The translations under genes and the position numbers were made by a program. A DNA stretch of 64,000 nucleotides, from assembly GCF_019429565.1 (NCBI RefSeq), contig NZ_JAHXSA010000001.1:1550001-1614000 (forward strand), in the 5' to 3' direction. The stretch is from Schaalia sp. ORNL0103. GTDB lineage: Bacteria > Actinomycetota > Actinomycetes > Actinomycetales > Actinomycetaceae. Position 1 is the stretch's first letter. Every line of letters starts with the position of its first letter. The notes below the pieces were generated by a model that saw only the letters and a list, made by a program, of their open reading frames with translations, was not told where the DNA came from and made no database searches. Shown here in pieces: positions 33,828 to 43,011 of the stretch.

Positions 33828-34613
33828 TCAGGCGAGGGTGAGGAAGTAGAGAACGGTGCCGACGATGGCGCCGACGATCGGGCCGACGACGGGGACCCAG
33901 GAGTAGCCCCAGTCGGAGCCGCCCTTGCCCTTGATTGGCAGGATCGCGTGGGCGATACGGGGGGCGAGGTCACGGGCCGGGTTGATGGCGTATCCGGTGG
34001 GGCCACCGAGCGAGTTACCGATGACGACGATGATGAGCGCGACGCCGAGCGGACCGACCGCAGTCTCGGTGTGACCGGATACGAAGACCCACAGGACGAG
34101 CACGGCAGTGCCGATGGCCTCAGTGAGGCAGTTCCAACCGTAGGAGCGGATCTCGGGGCCGGTGGAGAAGACGCCGAGCTTGAGGGCGGGGTCGCAGTCC
34201 TCGTCGAAGTGCTTCTTGAAGGTCAGCCAGCACAGAACGGCGCCGACGAAGGCACCGAGGAACTGAGCAACGATGTAGACGAGGATGTTGGTCGCGTTGA
34301 CCGCGACGCCGGGGGCGAGCTCAACAGAGGAGTCGAAGGCGTGGCCGACAGCCTTAGCGATCGTCACGGCGGGGTTCAGGTGACCGCCGGAGCGGAACGC
34401 GACGTAGACGCCGGCGAAGACCGCGAGGCCCCATCCCCAGTTGATGACCAGCCAGCCGCCGCCCTTGCCCTTGGACTTGGGCAGCAGGTTCGTGGCGACG
34501 ACGCCGCCACCGAGGAGCAGCAGGACAGCCGTGCCGAGGAACTCAGACCAGAAAAGCTGGCCCGTGGTAGGGACAGCCGCATCGGCGGCTGCCGGGAGCA
34601 GTGTTGTGAGCAT
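33828..34613 (-). CDS. glpF: Glycerol uptake facilitator (aquaglyceroporin)
   Basis: 261 residues, MIP family with six helices. Both NPA boxes are present: GGHLNPAVTIAKAVGHAF and YAINPARDLAPRI. The Asp after the second box (NPARD) marks glycerol facilitators rather than pure water channels. Brings glycerol in for the kinase encoded next. The start lies about 10 nt after a weak GGGA. Divergent from the SorC-type regulator across 274 bp. Confidence 0.92.
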   Translation of the reverse strand: MLTTLLPAAADAAVPTTGQLFWSEFLGTAVLLLLGGGVVATNLLPKSKGKGGGWLVINWGWGLAVFAGVYVAFRSGGHLNPAVTIAKAVGHAFDSSVELAPGVAVNATNILVYIVAQFLGAFVGAVLCWLTFKKHFDEDCDPALKLGVFSTGPEIRSYGWNCLTEAIGTAVLVLWVFVSGHTETAVGPLGVALIIVVIGNSLGGPTGYAINPARDLAPRIAHAILPIKGKGGSDWGYSWVPVVGPIVGAIVGTVLYFLTLA

Positions 34614-34887
34614 GTTTCCCTATCTTTCTCCAGCGCGTCGTCGCGCCGGTCACCGGTGGCTTCCCACCGCGAATAATGTGCCATCGAACACTATCAACTG
34701 AGATAGCGATCCGTGGGTCACACCAAGTATGTCACCTGTTGCACGTTAGCCCAAACTGAGTGCACATCCGTGCATGCTCTCATGTGTGACCCTGACCATC
34801 TGACGAAGATTAATCTACTCACCCCCGCACGGAAGTCAATGTTCAAACACACACATCTGCACGCTTGTGCATGGCACACTAGAAAAC
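34614..34887. promoter_or_regulatory. Divergent control region glpF / regulator
   Basis: Several GTGCA/TGCAC words cluster here (near 34738, 34760, 34770 and 34866), and TGTGC-ATG-GCACA (34866-34878) is a small palindrome overlapping the regulator's -10-like CACACT (34875-34880). They are candidate operators for the divergent regulator; not proven. Confidence 0.45.
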
Positions 34888-35868
34888 GTGACAATACGTG
34901 ACGAACAGGCGCATGAGGCCGCCTCGATGTACTACCTCCAGGGGCAGACGATGGAGACAATCGCCCGCCACCTGCAGATATCACGCTCCTCGGTCTCGCG
35001 ACTTCTCGCCCACGCGCGGGAGGTCGGCCTGGTGCGTATCTCGGTGTCTGCCTCCCCCGGCCTCAAGGGCACCCTCGCGGGACAAATTGCCGACCTCTTT
35101 GGAGTCCAGGTCTCCGTCGTTCCCGTTCACGACGTCCACACCGAGGTCAACCGCCTGCACAACGTTGCGCTCGTCGCGGCGGAACACCTCATCGACATGC
35201 TCTTCCCCGGCGTTACCCTCGGCATCGCCTGGGGGAACACCACCGCAGAAGTGACGCGGGCCATGCCCCACGTGTCTTTTGCGGGTTCCACCGTCGTCCA
35301 GCTCAACGGAGCGGCCACCGCCACCGAGTCGGGCATGCCCTACGCCGAGGCCATCATCGCTCGCGCAGCGAAGGCCATCGGCGGGCGCATCGTCAACTTC
35401 CCCGTGCCCGCGTTCTTCGACTACGCGGACACCAAAGAGGCGCTCTGGCGCGAACGCTCCGTCCAGTCGGTCCTCAACACGATCGACAGCGCAGACGTCG
35501 CCCTGTTCGGCGTCGGCTCCATGTCGGCCCGCCTCCCCTCCCACGTCTACTCGGGGGGCTTCCTCGACCCCAACGAGATCGCGGCGGCACAGAACGACGG
35601 GGTCGTCGGCGACGTGTGCACCGTCCTCATCCGCGAGGACGGCTCCACGAACATGCACCTCAACGAGCGCGCCTCGGGCCCGAGCCCGGCCACGCTGAAG
35701 AAGATCCCGCGCCGCCTCTGCATCGTGTCCGGCGCCTCGAAGGCCCTCCCGCTCCTCGGGGCACTGCGCGCCGGGGTCGCCACCGACCTCGTCCTCGACG
35801 ACGGGGCCGCACACGAGCTCCTCGACCTCGTCCACACGCGCATGTCACCCCGACGCTCCTACGTCTGA
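34888..35868 (+). CDS. SorC/DeoR-type sugar-binding transcriptional regulator
   Basis: 326 residues. N-terminal helix-turn-helix (EAASMYYLQGQTMETIARHLQISRS...VSRLLAHAREVGLV as separate helices) and a C-terminal SorC sugar-binding domain with GVTLGIAWGNTTAEV, DSADVALFGVGSM and GDVCTVLIREDG. It should respond to a phosphorylated sugar or polyol, and its position suggests control of glpFK by glycerol-3-phosphate (inference). GTG 34888 is 7 nt after CACACT and lacks a Shine-Dalgarno (leaderless); an upstream ATG at 34867 overlaps the palindrome and is disfavoured. Confidence 0.85.
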   Translation: MTIRDEQAHEAASMYYLQGQTMETIARHLQISRSSVSRLLAHAREVGLVRISVSASPGLKGTLAGQIADLFGVQVSVVPVHDVHTEVNRLHNVALVAAEHLIDMLFPGVTLGIAWGNTTAEVTRAMPHVSFAGSTVVQLNGAATATESGMPYAEAIIARAAKAIGGRIVNFPVPAFFDYADTKEALWRERSVQSVLNTIDSADVALFGVGSMSARLPSHVYSGGFLDPNEIAAAQNDGVVGDVCTVLIREDGSTNMHLNERASGPSPATLKKIPRRLCIVSGASKALPLLGALRAGVATDLVLDDGAAHELLDLVHTRMSPRRSYV

Positions 35869-35891
35869 ACGAGGGGACACCCACGCACGAG

Positions 35892-35938
35892 AAAGGGCCC
35901 TGGCCTCGTCCATGATGGGAACGAGGCCCGGGCCCTTT
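35892..35938. terminator. Bidirectional terminator, regulator / lysS
   Basis: AAAGGGCCC...GCCTCGT pairs with ACGAGGC...GGGCCCTTT, between convergent stops; A/T tails on both sides of the stem. Confidence 0.85.
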
Positions 35939-35950
35939 ACTCGGCTCAGA

Positions 35951-37570
35951 TCAGCCCAGGCGCTTGACCAGCGGGAACGGAATCGTCTCGCGGATGCCCT
36001 GGCCGGTGAGGACCATGAGCAGACGGTCGATGCCCATGCCCATGCCGCCGCACGGCGGGAAGCCCTGCTCCATGGCGATGAGGAAGTCCTCGTCCATGAC
36101 CATGGCCTCGGGGTCGCCGTTGGCAGCCGCGAGAGCCTGCGCCTCGAAGCGCTCACGCTGGACGACCGGGTCGGCCAGCTCGGAGTAGGCGGTGCCCGTC
36201 TCGAAGCCGCGCACGTACAGGTCCCACTTTTCGGTGAGGCCAGGGCGCGAGCGGTGGTAGCGGGTCAGCGGGGAGGTGTCCTCCGGGAAGTCGTAGACGA
36301 AGGTCGGCGCCCACAGCTTGGAGGCGACGAGCTCCTCGAAGATGTCTTCGACGATCTTGCCGGACACGGCGTAGTCGTCGGCCTCCAGGCCGATGCGCTC
36401 GGCGTACTTGACGAGGGTCTCGCGCGGCGTCTCCACCGTGATCTCCTCGCCCAGGGCCTCGGAGGTGGAGCCGTACAGGTCAATGCGGTCCCACTCGCCC
36501 GACAGGTCGTACTCGGTGCCGTCGGCCAGACGCACGATTTCCTCGCCCTCGGAGAGGTCGAAGGCGTCGCGCGCGGCCTGCTGGATGAGGTCGCGGGTCA
36601 ACTCAGCCATGCCGTTGTAGTCCGAGTAGGCCTCGTAGGCCTCCAGGGAGGTGAACTCGGGGCTGTGCGAGGAATCCATGCCCTCGTTGCGGAAGTTGCG
36701 GTTCATCTCGAAGACGCGGTCCACGCCGCCGACGACCGCGCGCTTGAGGTAGATCTCCGTCGCGATGCGCAGGTACAGATCGGTATCGAGCGCGTTCATG
36801 TGCGTCGTGAAGGGGCGGGCAGCCGCGCCACCGTGGATCATCTGCAGCATCGGCGTCTCGAGCTCGATGTAGTCGCGGCGGAAGAAGTTCTCGCGGATCG
36901 AACGGTTGACGGCCGCGCGGATGCGGATCATGTCGCGCGCGGCGGGGCGCGTGATCAGGTCGAGCTCGCGGCGGCGGATGCGCTGGTCCTCGGACAGGGT
37001 GATCTCTTCGCCGTCCTCGGTGGTCCAGGTCTTGGGCAGGGGGCGGATCGCCTTGGAGGCAATGGCCCACGAGGCGTCGGGAGCGGGCAGCGCGGTGGGC
37101 GCGGCGTCGTACTCGGCCTGGGCTTCGGGCGTGACCTCGGCGGGGGTCGCGAAGATCGACAGCTCGCCGCGGCGCGAGGAGATCACGCGGCCGTGGACGA
37201 AGAGGTGGTCGCCCAGGTCGACGTCGTTCTTGTAGGCGGCCAGGGACTCGGCGCCGACGGAGGCGGCCGATAGCATGACCTGGATCTTGTTGCCCTCACC
37301 GTCCATGAGGGTCGCGAAGCAGAGCTTGCCGCCGTTGCGCGCGAGGATGACGCGGCCCGCCAGGCCCACGTAGTCCTCGGTCTCTTCGCCGGCCTCGAGG
37401 TGGGCGTACTTCTCACGCACCGCCTTAATGGTGGTCGTGATCGGCAGGCGCACGGGGTAGGCGGGGATACCGGCCTCCATGAGGCGCGCGCGCTTGGCCG
37501 CGCGAACCTTGACCTGCTCGGGGGTGTCGTCTGCGGGTGCTTGCGTGGGCGTGGAAGAAGAATCGGTCAT
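35951..37570 (-). CDS. lysS: Lysyl-tRNA synthetase, class II
   Basis: 539 residues. Charges tRNA-Lys. N-terminal OB-fold anticodon domain (YVGLAGRVILARNGGKLCFATL) and class II catalytic core: motif 1 region around NRSIRENFFRRDYIELETPM, motif 2 NFRNEGMDSSHSPEFTSLE and motif 3 GMGMGIDRLLMVLTG. ATG 37570 is 6 nt after TACGAT (37577-37582); no Shine-Dalgarno, so leaderless. The open frame extends to 37732 with no homology. Confidence 0.96.
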   Translation of the reverse strand: MTDSSSTPTQAPADDTPEQVKVRAAKRARLMEAGIPAYPVRLPITTTIKAVREKYAHLEAGEETEDYVGLAGRVILARNGGKLCFATLMDGEGNKIQVMLSAASVGAESLAAYKNDVDLGDHLFVHGRVISSRRGELSIFATPAEVTPEAQAEYDAAPTALPAPDASWAIASKAIRPLPKTWTTEDGEEITLSEDQRIRRRELDLITRPAARDMIRIRAAVNRSIRENFFRRDYIELETPMLQMIHGGAAARPFTTHMNALDTDLYLRIATEIYLKRAVVGGVDRVFEMNRNFRNEGMDSSHSPEFTSLEAYEAYSDYNGMAELTRDLIQQAARDAFDLSEGEEIVRLADGTEYDLSGEWDRIDLYGSTSEALGEEITVETPRETLVKYAERIGLEADDYAVSGKIVEDIFEELVASKLWAPTFVYDFPEDTSPLTRYHRSRPGLTEKWDLYVRGFETGTAYSELADPVVQRERFEAQALAAANGDPEAMVMDEDFLIAMEQGFPPCGGMGMGIDRLLMVLTGQGIRETIPFPLVKRLG

Positions 37571-37626
37571 GCGCCTATCGTACCGGGATTTGGCCTCGCG
37601 ACGAGGCAGGGGCCCGGTTGGGCTCC

Positions 37627-38514
37627 TCACGCACCCGGGAGGTCGGCCGCGTAGGGAGCGGATGCGGATCCGCCGATCCCCTGCGTGGAGTGAGCGGCGG
37701 CCGCGCAGGCGAGGGCGAGCGCCTCGGCCCACGGCATGCGGCGGGCTCGGAGCGCCCAGGCCAGCGCCGCCGAAAAAACATCCCCCGCGCCCGTCGTATC
37801 GACCGCCCTCACCGCGGGCGCCGGCACGCGCAGGATCTGCCCGTCAACGCACGCAACTACGCCGTTCTTGCCGCAGGTGACCACGCAGTCGCACCCAAAC
37901 GACGCGAACCACCGCGCGGCGTCCTCCACGCTCTCGGTGCGCGCGTAGGCGAGCGCCTCCTCCTCGTTGGGCGTGCACACGTCAGCCAGACGCAAAGACT
38001 CTAGGTCCGCCTCGTCCCAGGCCCCGGCCTCGTCCCAGGCAGTGTCCGCCAGCACCCAGGTCCCGCGCTCGCGCCAGGAGGACACGACCTCACTGTTCGC
38101 GCCGATCCCCCGCACGTCCGCGAGCAGGCACCCCGGCGCATCACCTCCCAAGCGTGGCAGCGCGGTCGTCCCGCGCGTGGTCATCGCGCGATCGCCGCCG
38201 AAGGACAGGGAGACGGTCACGTTTTGATCGCCCACGCGCTCGCACGAGGAGGTGTCCACGCCCTCGCACGCGAGCATCTCATCCACGAATGCTCCCATCT
38301 GATCGACGCCCACGCGAGAGTGCAGGCGCACGGGCGCACCCAGGCGAGCCAGCGCAATCGCCTGATTCGCCGCGCCGCCCGCGCACATGAGAGCTCCCTC
38401 CACCCAGGCCTCGCGGCCGGGAACCGGAGGCCCGTCGAGGGGACCCATCACGACGTCGAGAAACGTCGGACCGTACACCGCGAACTGAGATGCGGCGGGT
38501 ACACGAGAAGCCAC
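37627..38514 (-). CDS. PfkB-family carbohydrate kinase
   Basis: 295 residues, ribokinase fold. Seen: N-terminal GREAWVEGALMCAGGAANQAIALARLG (substrate-binding G-G motif), GVDQMGAFVDEML, and the catalytic signature RAVDTTGAGDVFSAALAWAL with the base Asp in GAGD. Phosphorylates a sugar or nucleoside; the substrate is not readable. GTG 38514 has AGGAGG 5 nt upstream. Divergent from the GH4 glycosidase over 76 bp, so the two are likely co-regulated parts of one sugar pathway. Confidence 0.87.
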   Translation of the reverse strand: MASRVPAASQFAVYGPTFLDVVMGPLDGPPVPGREAWVEGALMCAGGAANQAIALARLGAPVRLHSRVGVDQMGAFVDEMLACEGVDTSSCERVGDQNVTVSLSFGGDRAMTTRGTTALPRLGGDAPGCLLADVRGIGANSEVVSSWRERGTWVLADTAWDEAGAWDEADLESLRLADVCTPNEEEALAYARTESVEDAARWFASFGCDCVVTCGKNGVVACVDGQILRVPAPAVRAVDTTGAGDVFSAALAWALRARRMPWAEALALACAAAAHSTQGIGGSASAPYAADLPGA

Positions 38515-38590
38515 GGGTCCTCCTAGACGTGAGCGCGACTACAATATGTCACTGAGCCACCACTATACGTATCCAGAGAGGATGCCCGCC

Positions 38591-39964
38591 ATGCAGCTCA
38601 CCATCGTCGGAGGAGGGGGCTTCCGGGTCCCCGCGATGATCGACGTCTTAGCCCGCTCACGATCGGGTCAGGGCGCCTACGCGTCCCTCGACGTCGACCG
38701 CGTCGTCCTGTACGACACCGACGCGCGCAGGCTCGACGCGATGATGGCCGTGCTGTCCTCGCTTAACTTCCCGCACTCCCCGACCGTGCGTGCGACGACC
38801 GACATCAACGAGGCCCTTCCCGGAGCCGACTTCGTCTTCTCCGCGATGCGCGTGGGTGGGACCTGCGGAAGGGTCCTCGACGAGCACTGCGGCCTCGACA
38901 ACGGCTTGTTGGGGCAGGAGACCGTCGGCGTGGGCGGCTACTGCTATGCGTTCCGCTCGCTCGGACCGGCACTCGAGCTGGCACGCGCCGCCAAGCGCCT
39001 GTGCCCAAACGCCTGGCTCATCAACTTCACGAACCCGGCCGGCATCATCACCCAGGCGATGCGTTCCGTGCTCGGCGAGCGCGTCATCGGCATCTGCGAC
39101 ACTCCCATCGGCCTCGTCAACCGCACGCTGAACGCCCTGGGCATTACCGAGGAGGAGCGCACCGACGTGTCCTTCGACTACGTGGGCCTCAACCACCTCG
39201 GCTGGCTGCGCTCGCTCTCAGTCGACGGCCACGACATTCTCCCGCGCCTCTTCGCCGACGAGGCGGCCCTGGGATCCATGGAAGAATCCCGCGCCATCGG
39301 CACGGACTGGATTCGCGCGCTGGGCGCCCTGCCCAACGAATACCTCTTCTACTACTACTGCCACCGCGAAGCCATGGCCCGCATCCACCAGGACCAAACC
39401 CGCGGCGAGTACCTGCGCGATCAGCAGGAAGCCTTCTACAACACTGTCCTCTCGAGCCCTGAGCAGGCGGGCCGGACGTGGATCGATGCGCTCGCCGACC
39501 GGGAGGCGACGTACATGGCCGAGGCCCGCGACGTCGACGAGCGTTCCGGCAGGCGCGCCGAGGACATCGCGGGCGGCGGCTACCAGAAGGTGGCCCTCGA
39601 CCTCATGAACGCGCTCGCTACGAATACTCCGGCGCGCATGATCCTCAACGTCGCTAACGGCGACGGCGGGTTCTCCTCGATTCCGACGCTGCGCGACACG
39701 GACGTCGTCGAGGTTCCCTGCGACGTCGACGCCTCGGGCGTTCATCCGATTCCGGTCGCCCCCTTGGAAGGGGCCGCTCTCGGCCTTGTCCAATCCGTGA
39801 AGGCCTGCGAGAATCTCGTCATCGACGCCGCCCGCGAGCGCGACCGCAGCCTCGCGTGGCAGGCGCTGGCGCTGCACCCCCTGGTCGACTCGGTCAACGT
39901 CGCGCGCGACGTGCTCGACCAGGCGATCCGCACAAACCCGCTGGTCGCCGCTGCCTTCGACTGA
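38591..39964 (+). CDS. Glycoside hydrolase family 4 (6-phospho-beta-glucosidase type)
   Basis: 457 residues. GH4 enzymes use NAD+ and a divalent metal and act by oxidation-elimination. Seen: Rossmann start QLTIVGGGGFRVP, DTDARRLDAM, GQETVGVGGYCYAFRS, INFTNPAGIITQ, the metal-binding Cys in VIGICDTPIGL and the His in YVGLNHLGWLRS. The GLNHLGW/CDTP combination fits 6-phospho-beta-glucosidase (CelF/ChbF, LicH) better than alpha-glucosidase. ATG 38591 has GAGAGG at 9 nt; ATG 38582 is too close to it. Confidence 0.9.
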   Translation: MQLTIVGGGGFRVPAMIDVLARSRSGQGAYASLDVDRVVLYDTDARRLDAMMAVLSSLNFPHSPTVRATTDINEALPGADFVFSAMRVGGTCGRVLDEHCGLDNGLLGQETVGVGGYCYAFRSLGPALELARAAKRLCPNAWLINFTNPAGIITQAMRSVLGERVIGICDTPIGLVNRTLNALGITEEERTDVSFDYVGLNHLGWLRSLSVDGHDILPRLFADEAALGSMEESRAIGTDWIRALGALPNEYLFYYYCHREAMARIHQDQTRGEYLRDQQEAFYNTVLSSPEQAGRTWIDALADREATYMAEARDVDERSGRRAEDIAGGGYQKVALDLMNALATNTPARMILNVANGDGGFSSIPTLRDTDVVEVPCDVDASGVHPIPVAPLEGAALGLVQSVKACENLVIDAARERDRSLAWQALALHPLVDSVNVARDVLDQAIRTNPLVAAAFD

Positions 39965-39982
39965 GCGGCGCCCATCAACGCA

Positions 39983-40020
39983 CTGTGCCCCTGCCTCGTA
40001 CGGACGAGGCGGGGGCACAG
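39983..40020. terminator. Bidirectional stem-loop, GH4 / PIG-L
   Basis: CTGTGCCC..GCCTCGT pairs with ACGAGGC..GGGCACAG; a long near-perfect stem with a 4-nt loop between convergent genes. Confidence 0.75.
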
Positions 40021-40048
40021 TGCGGCAAACAGGCCGGCTAGCGGGCCC

Positions 40049-40744
40049 TCACCCGCGCGTGTCCCAGCGGAAGAACTCTTCTCCCCCCGCATAGCCGTGG
40101 GGGTGTCCCACGTCGCGGGTGCCCTGTCGGATCCAAGACTCCATCCGGTCGAGGTCGTCGAATTGGGTGACGTGTTCCCGCACTGCCCTGACCTTGGCGT
40201 CGATGTCTGCCTGGTCCAGCTCGACGACGTGGTTCGTCGACGGGCCGCCCTGGAACCACACTTCTTCGACGACGTGGGGGGCCAGACCCTCGTCGAGTAG
40301 TTCAGGGAACGCGAAGGGGTTGCGCGCGGTCGGGTAGACGGCGTCCGTGACCGCGGCGCCCACGGCTCGGTGGTCCGGGTGATTGGCGTAGATGGACGAC
40401 CAGTTGTATTCAGGCGAGAGGGTGAGGATCAGGTTCGGCTTCACGCGCCGAATGAGGGCGACGATATCGCGCACGAGCCCGTGGGACGGGGTCACCATAC
40501 CGTCGGGGTAGCCGTCGAAGAAGACGAGCTCCGTGACGCCCAGCTGCTCGCACGCGCGGCGCTGTTCATCACGACGCAACTCCCCCATCTGCTGATGCAG
40601 ATCCTGGTCGGAGCCGCCCGCGTCACCATCCGTGACGACTGCGACGACGACCCTCGATCCTTCGCGCACGAAGCGAGCGAGCGTCCCGCCCGCGTCCACG
40701 TCCGCATCATCGGGGTGGGCGTAAATACCCAGCACGGTATCCAT
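40049..40744 (-). CDS. PIG-L/LmbE-family N-deacetylase
   Basis: 231 residues. Zn-dependent deacetylase fold: IYAHPDDADVDAGGTLA carries the metal-binding AHPDD with the catalytic Asp, and IYANHPDHRAVG supplies the third ligand His. Members remove acetyl from GlcNAc-containing small molecules (MshB, GlcNAc-PI, chitin-oligomer deacetylases). AAGGAG precedes ATG 40744 by 8 nt. Last gene after the ABC permeases and binding protein, so its substrate is probably the imported sugar. Confidence 0.88.
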   Translation of the reverse strand: MDTVLGIYAHPDDADVDAGGTLARFVREGSRVVVAVVTDGDAGGSDQDLHQQMGELRRDEQRRACEQLGVTELVFFDGYPDGMVTPSHGLVRDIVALIRRVKPNLILTLSPEYNWSSIYANHPDHRAVGAAVTDAVYPTARNPFAFPELLDEGLAPHVVEEVWFQGGPSTNHVVELDQADIDAKVRAVREHVTQFDDLDRMESWIRQGTRDVGHPHGYAGGEEFFRWDTRG

Positions 40745-40761
40745 TCGCGTTCTCCTTAGTG

Positions 40762-40794
40762 AGGCGCCGGCGAGAACCTGTCCCGCCGGCGCCT
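40762..40794 (-). terminator. Intercistronic stem-loop after the binding-protein gene
   Basis: AGGCGCCGGCG and CGCCGGCGCCT form an 11-bp perfect stem between the ABC binding protein and the PIG-L gene; a common device to keep binding-protein mRNA more abundant. Confidence 0.6.
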
Positions 40795-40812
40795 GTCCCG
40801 AGTCTGTGACGG

Positions 40813-42135
40813 CTACTGATCAATCGCCGCGTTTGCGGCATCCTGGGCGGCCTGGACACCCTCATGCACGCCGGTGCGTCCCAGGAAGACCTCCTTGAGC
40901 ACGCCGTTGTACGCGTCCATTGCCGCGCCCAGCTTCGCGCCGAAGGGAGCCATGATCGTGCCCGAAGGAGTCTTCGCCATCACCGAAGTGTCGACGCCCT
41001 TGTCCGACCAGTAGGCGGTCCACGTCGCCTGGGCCTTCTCGTTCGCGGGGAAGCCGGCGCCAGTCTTGCCCAGTGCGGCACCGCCGTCCTTGCCAGCCAG
41101 CCACGCCAGCAGCTTGTGCTGAGCCTCGGGGTTCGCGCTCGCCGTCGAACCGGCGGCGACGACGGAGTTACCGACCGTCACGGCACCTGCGGGGCCCTTC
41201 GGCTGGGGAGCCAGGCCCCACTCGAAGGAAGCGCCCTCGGCCACGTTCGCCAGGTTGTAGGCACCGGACTGGAACAGAGCAATCTTGCCCTGCAGGAACT
41301 GATCGCGGCTGAAGTCACCGTTGTCGTTCGTATCGGCCGCCGAGGGGGCCACGTGCTCCTTGTTGATGAGGTCCACCAGGTAGCCGACCGCGGCGTCACC
41401 CTCGGGGCTCGCGAACGTAAAGTGCCCGCTCTCGTCCTGCAGGGTGGCGCCGGCTGAGCCCAGGTACGGAATGAACATGGCCTGGCCATCCAGCGCGGCG
41501 TTGTATCCGTACTGGACGATGTGGTCCGCGTCGAAGGCGGGATCAGCCGCGTTGCGGCCGGACGAGTCCAGCGTCAGCTTGCGGGTGATCTCTCGCAGAG
41601 AGTCGGTGGAGGCACTCGGGTCCCACGACAGGTTCTGCAGGTCATCGATGCTCACGCCGGCCGCGTCCAGCAGCGACTTGTTGTAGTACACCGCGATCGA
41701 CGGGTCGGTGAGGACCGGGACGCCGTAGAGCTTTCCATCAACCGTGTACTGATCGATGGCACCCTGAAGCCAGCCGTCGCGCTCAGAGGCGGGGAACTCC
41801 TCGTCAATGTTGACGATCTTGCCGCCGCGGGCGTACTCCGTGTAGTTGTTCGTGTTGGACCAGAAGACGTCCGGTCCGGTGCCCGCCGCGAGCTCGGAAC
41901 GCAGGCCTGTGAAGTAGTCCGACCACGGGACGACCTCGACATTGACCGTGATCCCCGTTTCCTCGGTGAACGCGGGGAGCGCCGCCTCGTACGCCTGGGC
42001 AGCCTGATCATCCCACAGACGCAGGGTCAAGGACGTGCCCGCCTCGCTCGACGCGCTGCCACCCTGCGAGCAGGCGGCCATCAGCATCGACGCGGCACCA
42101 ATCAGAGCGGTAGCGGTAACAAAACGCCTTTTCAT
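40813..42135 (-). CDS. ABC sugar-binding lipoprotein
   Basis: 440 residues, family 1 extracellular solute-binding protein. Signal peptide with lipobox: SMLMAACSQGG (Cys21 lipidated). Mature part: LTLRLWDDQAAQAYEAALP, GITVNVEVVPWSDYFTGLRSELAAG, GPDVFWSN and GKLYGVPVLTDPSIAVYYNKSLL, all typical of oligosaccharide binders. AGGAGG-like TGGAGG precedes the ATG. Third gene of the permease operon; no ATPase gene in the cluster. Confidence 0.93.
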   Translation of the reverse strand: MKRRFVTATALIGAASMLMAACSQGGSASSEAGTSLTLRLWDDQAAQAYEAALPAFTEETGITVNVEVVPWSDYFTGLRSELAAGTGPDVFWSNTNNYTEYARGGKIVNIDEEFPASERDGWLQGAIDQYTVDGKLYGVPVLTDPSIAVYYNKSLLDAAGVSIDDLQNLSWDPSASTDSLREITRKLTLDSSGRNAADPAFDADHIVQYGYNAALDGQAMFIPYLGSAGATLQDESGHFTFASPEGDAAVGYLVDLINKEHVAPSAADTNDNGDFSRDQFLQGKIALFQSGAYNLANVAEGASFEWGLAPQPKGPAGAVTVGNSVVAAGSTASANPEAQHKLLAWLAGKDGGAALGKTGAGFPANEKAQATWTAYWSDKGVDTSVMAKTPSGTIMAPFGAKLGAAMDAYNGVLKEVFLGRTGVHEGVQAAQDAANAAIDQ

Positions 42136-42165
42136 GAAGACCTCCAGTTGTGATGGGTTGTGTTG

Positions 42166-43011
42166 TTACTTGATGCCCGTCAGGGCAATCGATTCAACGA
42201 TGTGTCGTTGAAAGACAATGAACAGAGCGATCAGCGGCACGAGCGCGATGGTCGTCGCCGCCATGACGTACGTCCAATTCGCGTTGTACTGGCTCTGCAG
42301 AGCAGCCGTCGCAACCGTGAGGACGCGTGGCCTGGTCGCGGCAATGATCCGCGGCCACATGAACGAGTTCCACTGGCTCACAACCGTGATGAGCACGAGC
42401 GTCGAAATGATCGGCTTCGACACGGGAACGACGATGGAGAAGAGGATGCGCATCTGCCCGGCGCCGTCCATGGTCGCCGCGTCGATGATTTCCTGGGGGA
42501 TCTGACGGAACGACTGACGCAGCAGGAACACCGCGTAGGGCGAGGCAAACACGAAGGGGAGGACGATGCCCCAGAAGGTGTTGTTGAGCCCCATCTTCGC
42601 CATCATGAGGTATAGCGGGATGACGAGGACCGACGCCGGAATCATCATGGTGCCCAGGAAGAGCCAAAAGATGACCTCGCGCCCCGGGAACTCGATGCGG
42701 GCGAACGCGTAGGCGGCCAGCACGGAAGACACCAGCTGCCCGACGACCATCACCACGACCATGAGAAGCGTCGTGATGATCGCGTCGGCGAAGTTGACCC
42801 GTCCCGTGAGGATCGCCTGGAACGAGGCCAGGGAGGGCGGGGAGGGCAGCGCAAAGGGCGAGTGCGAGGCGAAGTCCTGCGGCGACTTAAAGGCCGTGAC
42901 AAAGCTGAAGAGGAGCGGGACGACCATGATGAACGCGGCCAGCGACAGCCCCGCGTAGATCCCCAGGGTCGACCACCAGGGCCGACGCGAGTGCGACTTA
43001 GACGAGCTCAT
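42166..43011 (-). CDS. ABC sugar permease, MalG/UgpE type
   Basis: 281 residues with six helices. The cytoplasmic EAA loop is EIIDAATMDGAGQMRILFSIVVPVSKP, where the ATPase docks. Start overlaps the end of the upstream permease gene by 14 nt. Forms the membrane channel together with the MalF-type partner. Confidence 0.92.
   Translation of the reverse strand: MSSSKSHSRRPWWSTLGIYAGLSLAAFIMVVPLLFSFVTAFKSPQDFASHSPFALPSPPSLASFQAILTGRVNFADAIITTLLMVVVMVVGQLVSSVLAAYAFARIEFPGREVIFWLFLGTMMIPASVLVIPLYLMMAKMGLNNTFWGIVLPFVFASPYAVFLLRQSFRQIPQEIIDAATMDGAGQMRILFSIVVPVSKPIISTLVLITVVSQWNSFMWPRIIAATRPRVLTVATAALQSQYNANWTYVMAATTIALVPLIALFIVFQRHIVESIALTGIK

Noticed and set aside
37627..38514. 1-phosphofructokinase (fruK) assignment for the PfkB protein
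   Set aside because: Only the general PfkB signatures are visible; no fructose PTS genes nearby, so a specific name is not justified.
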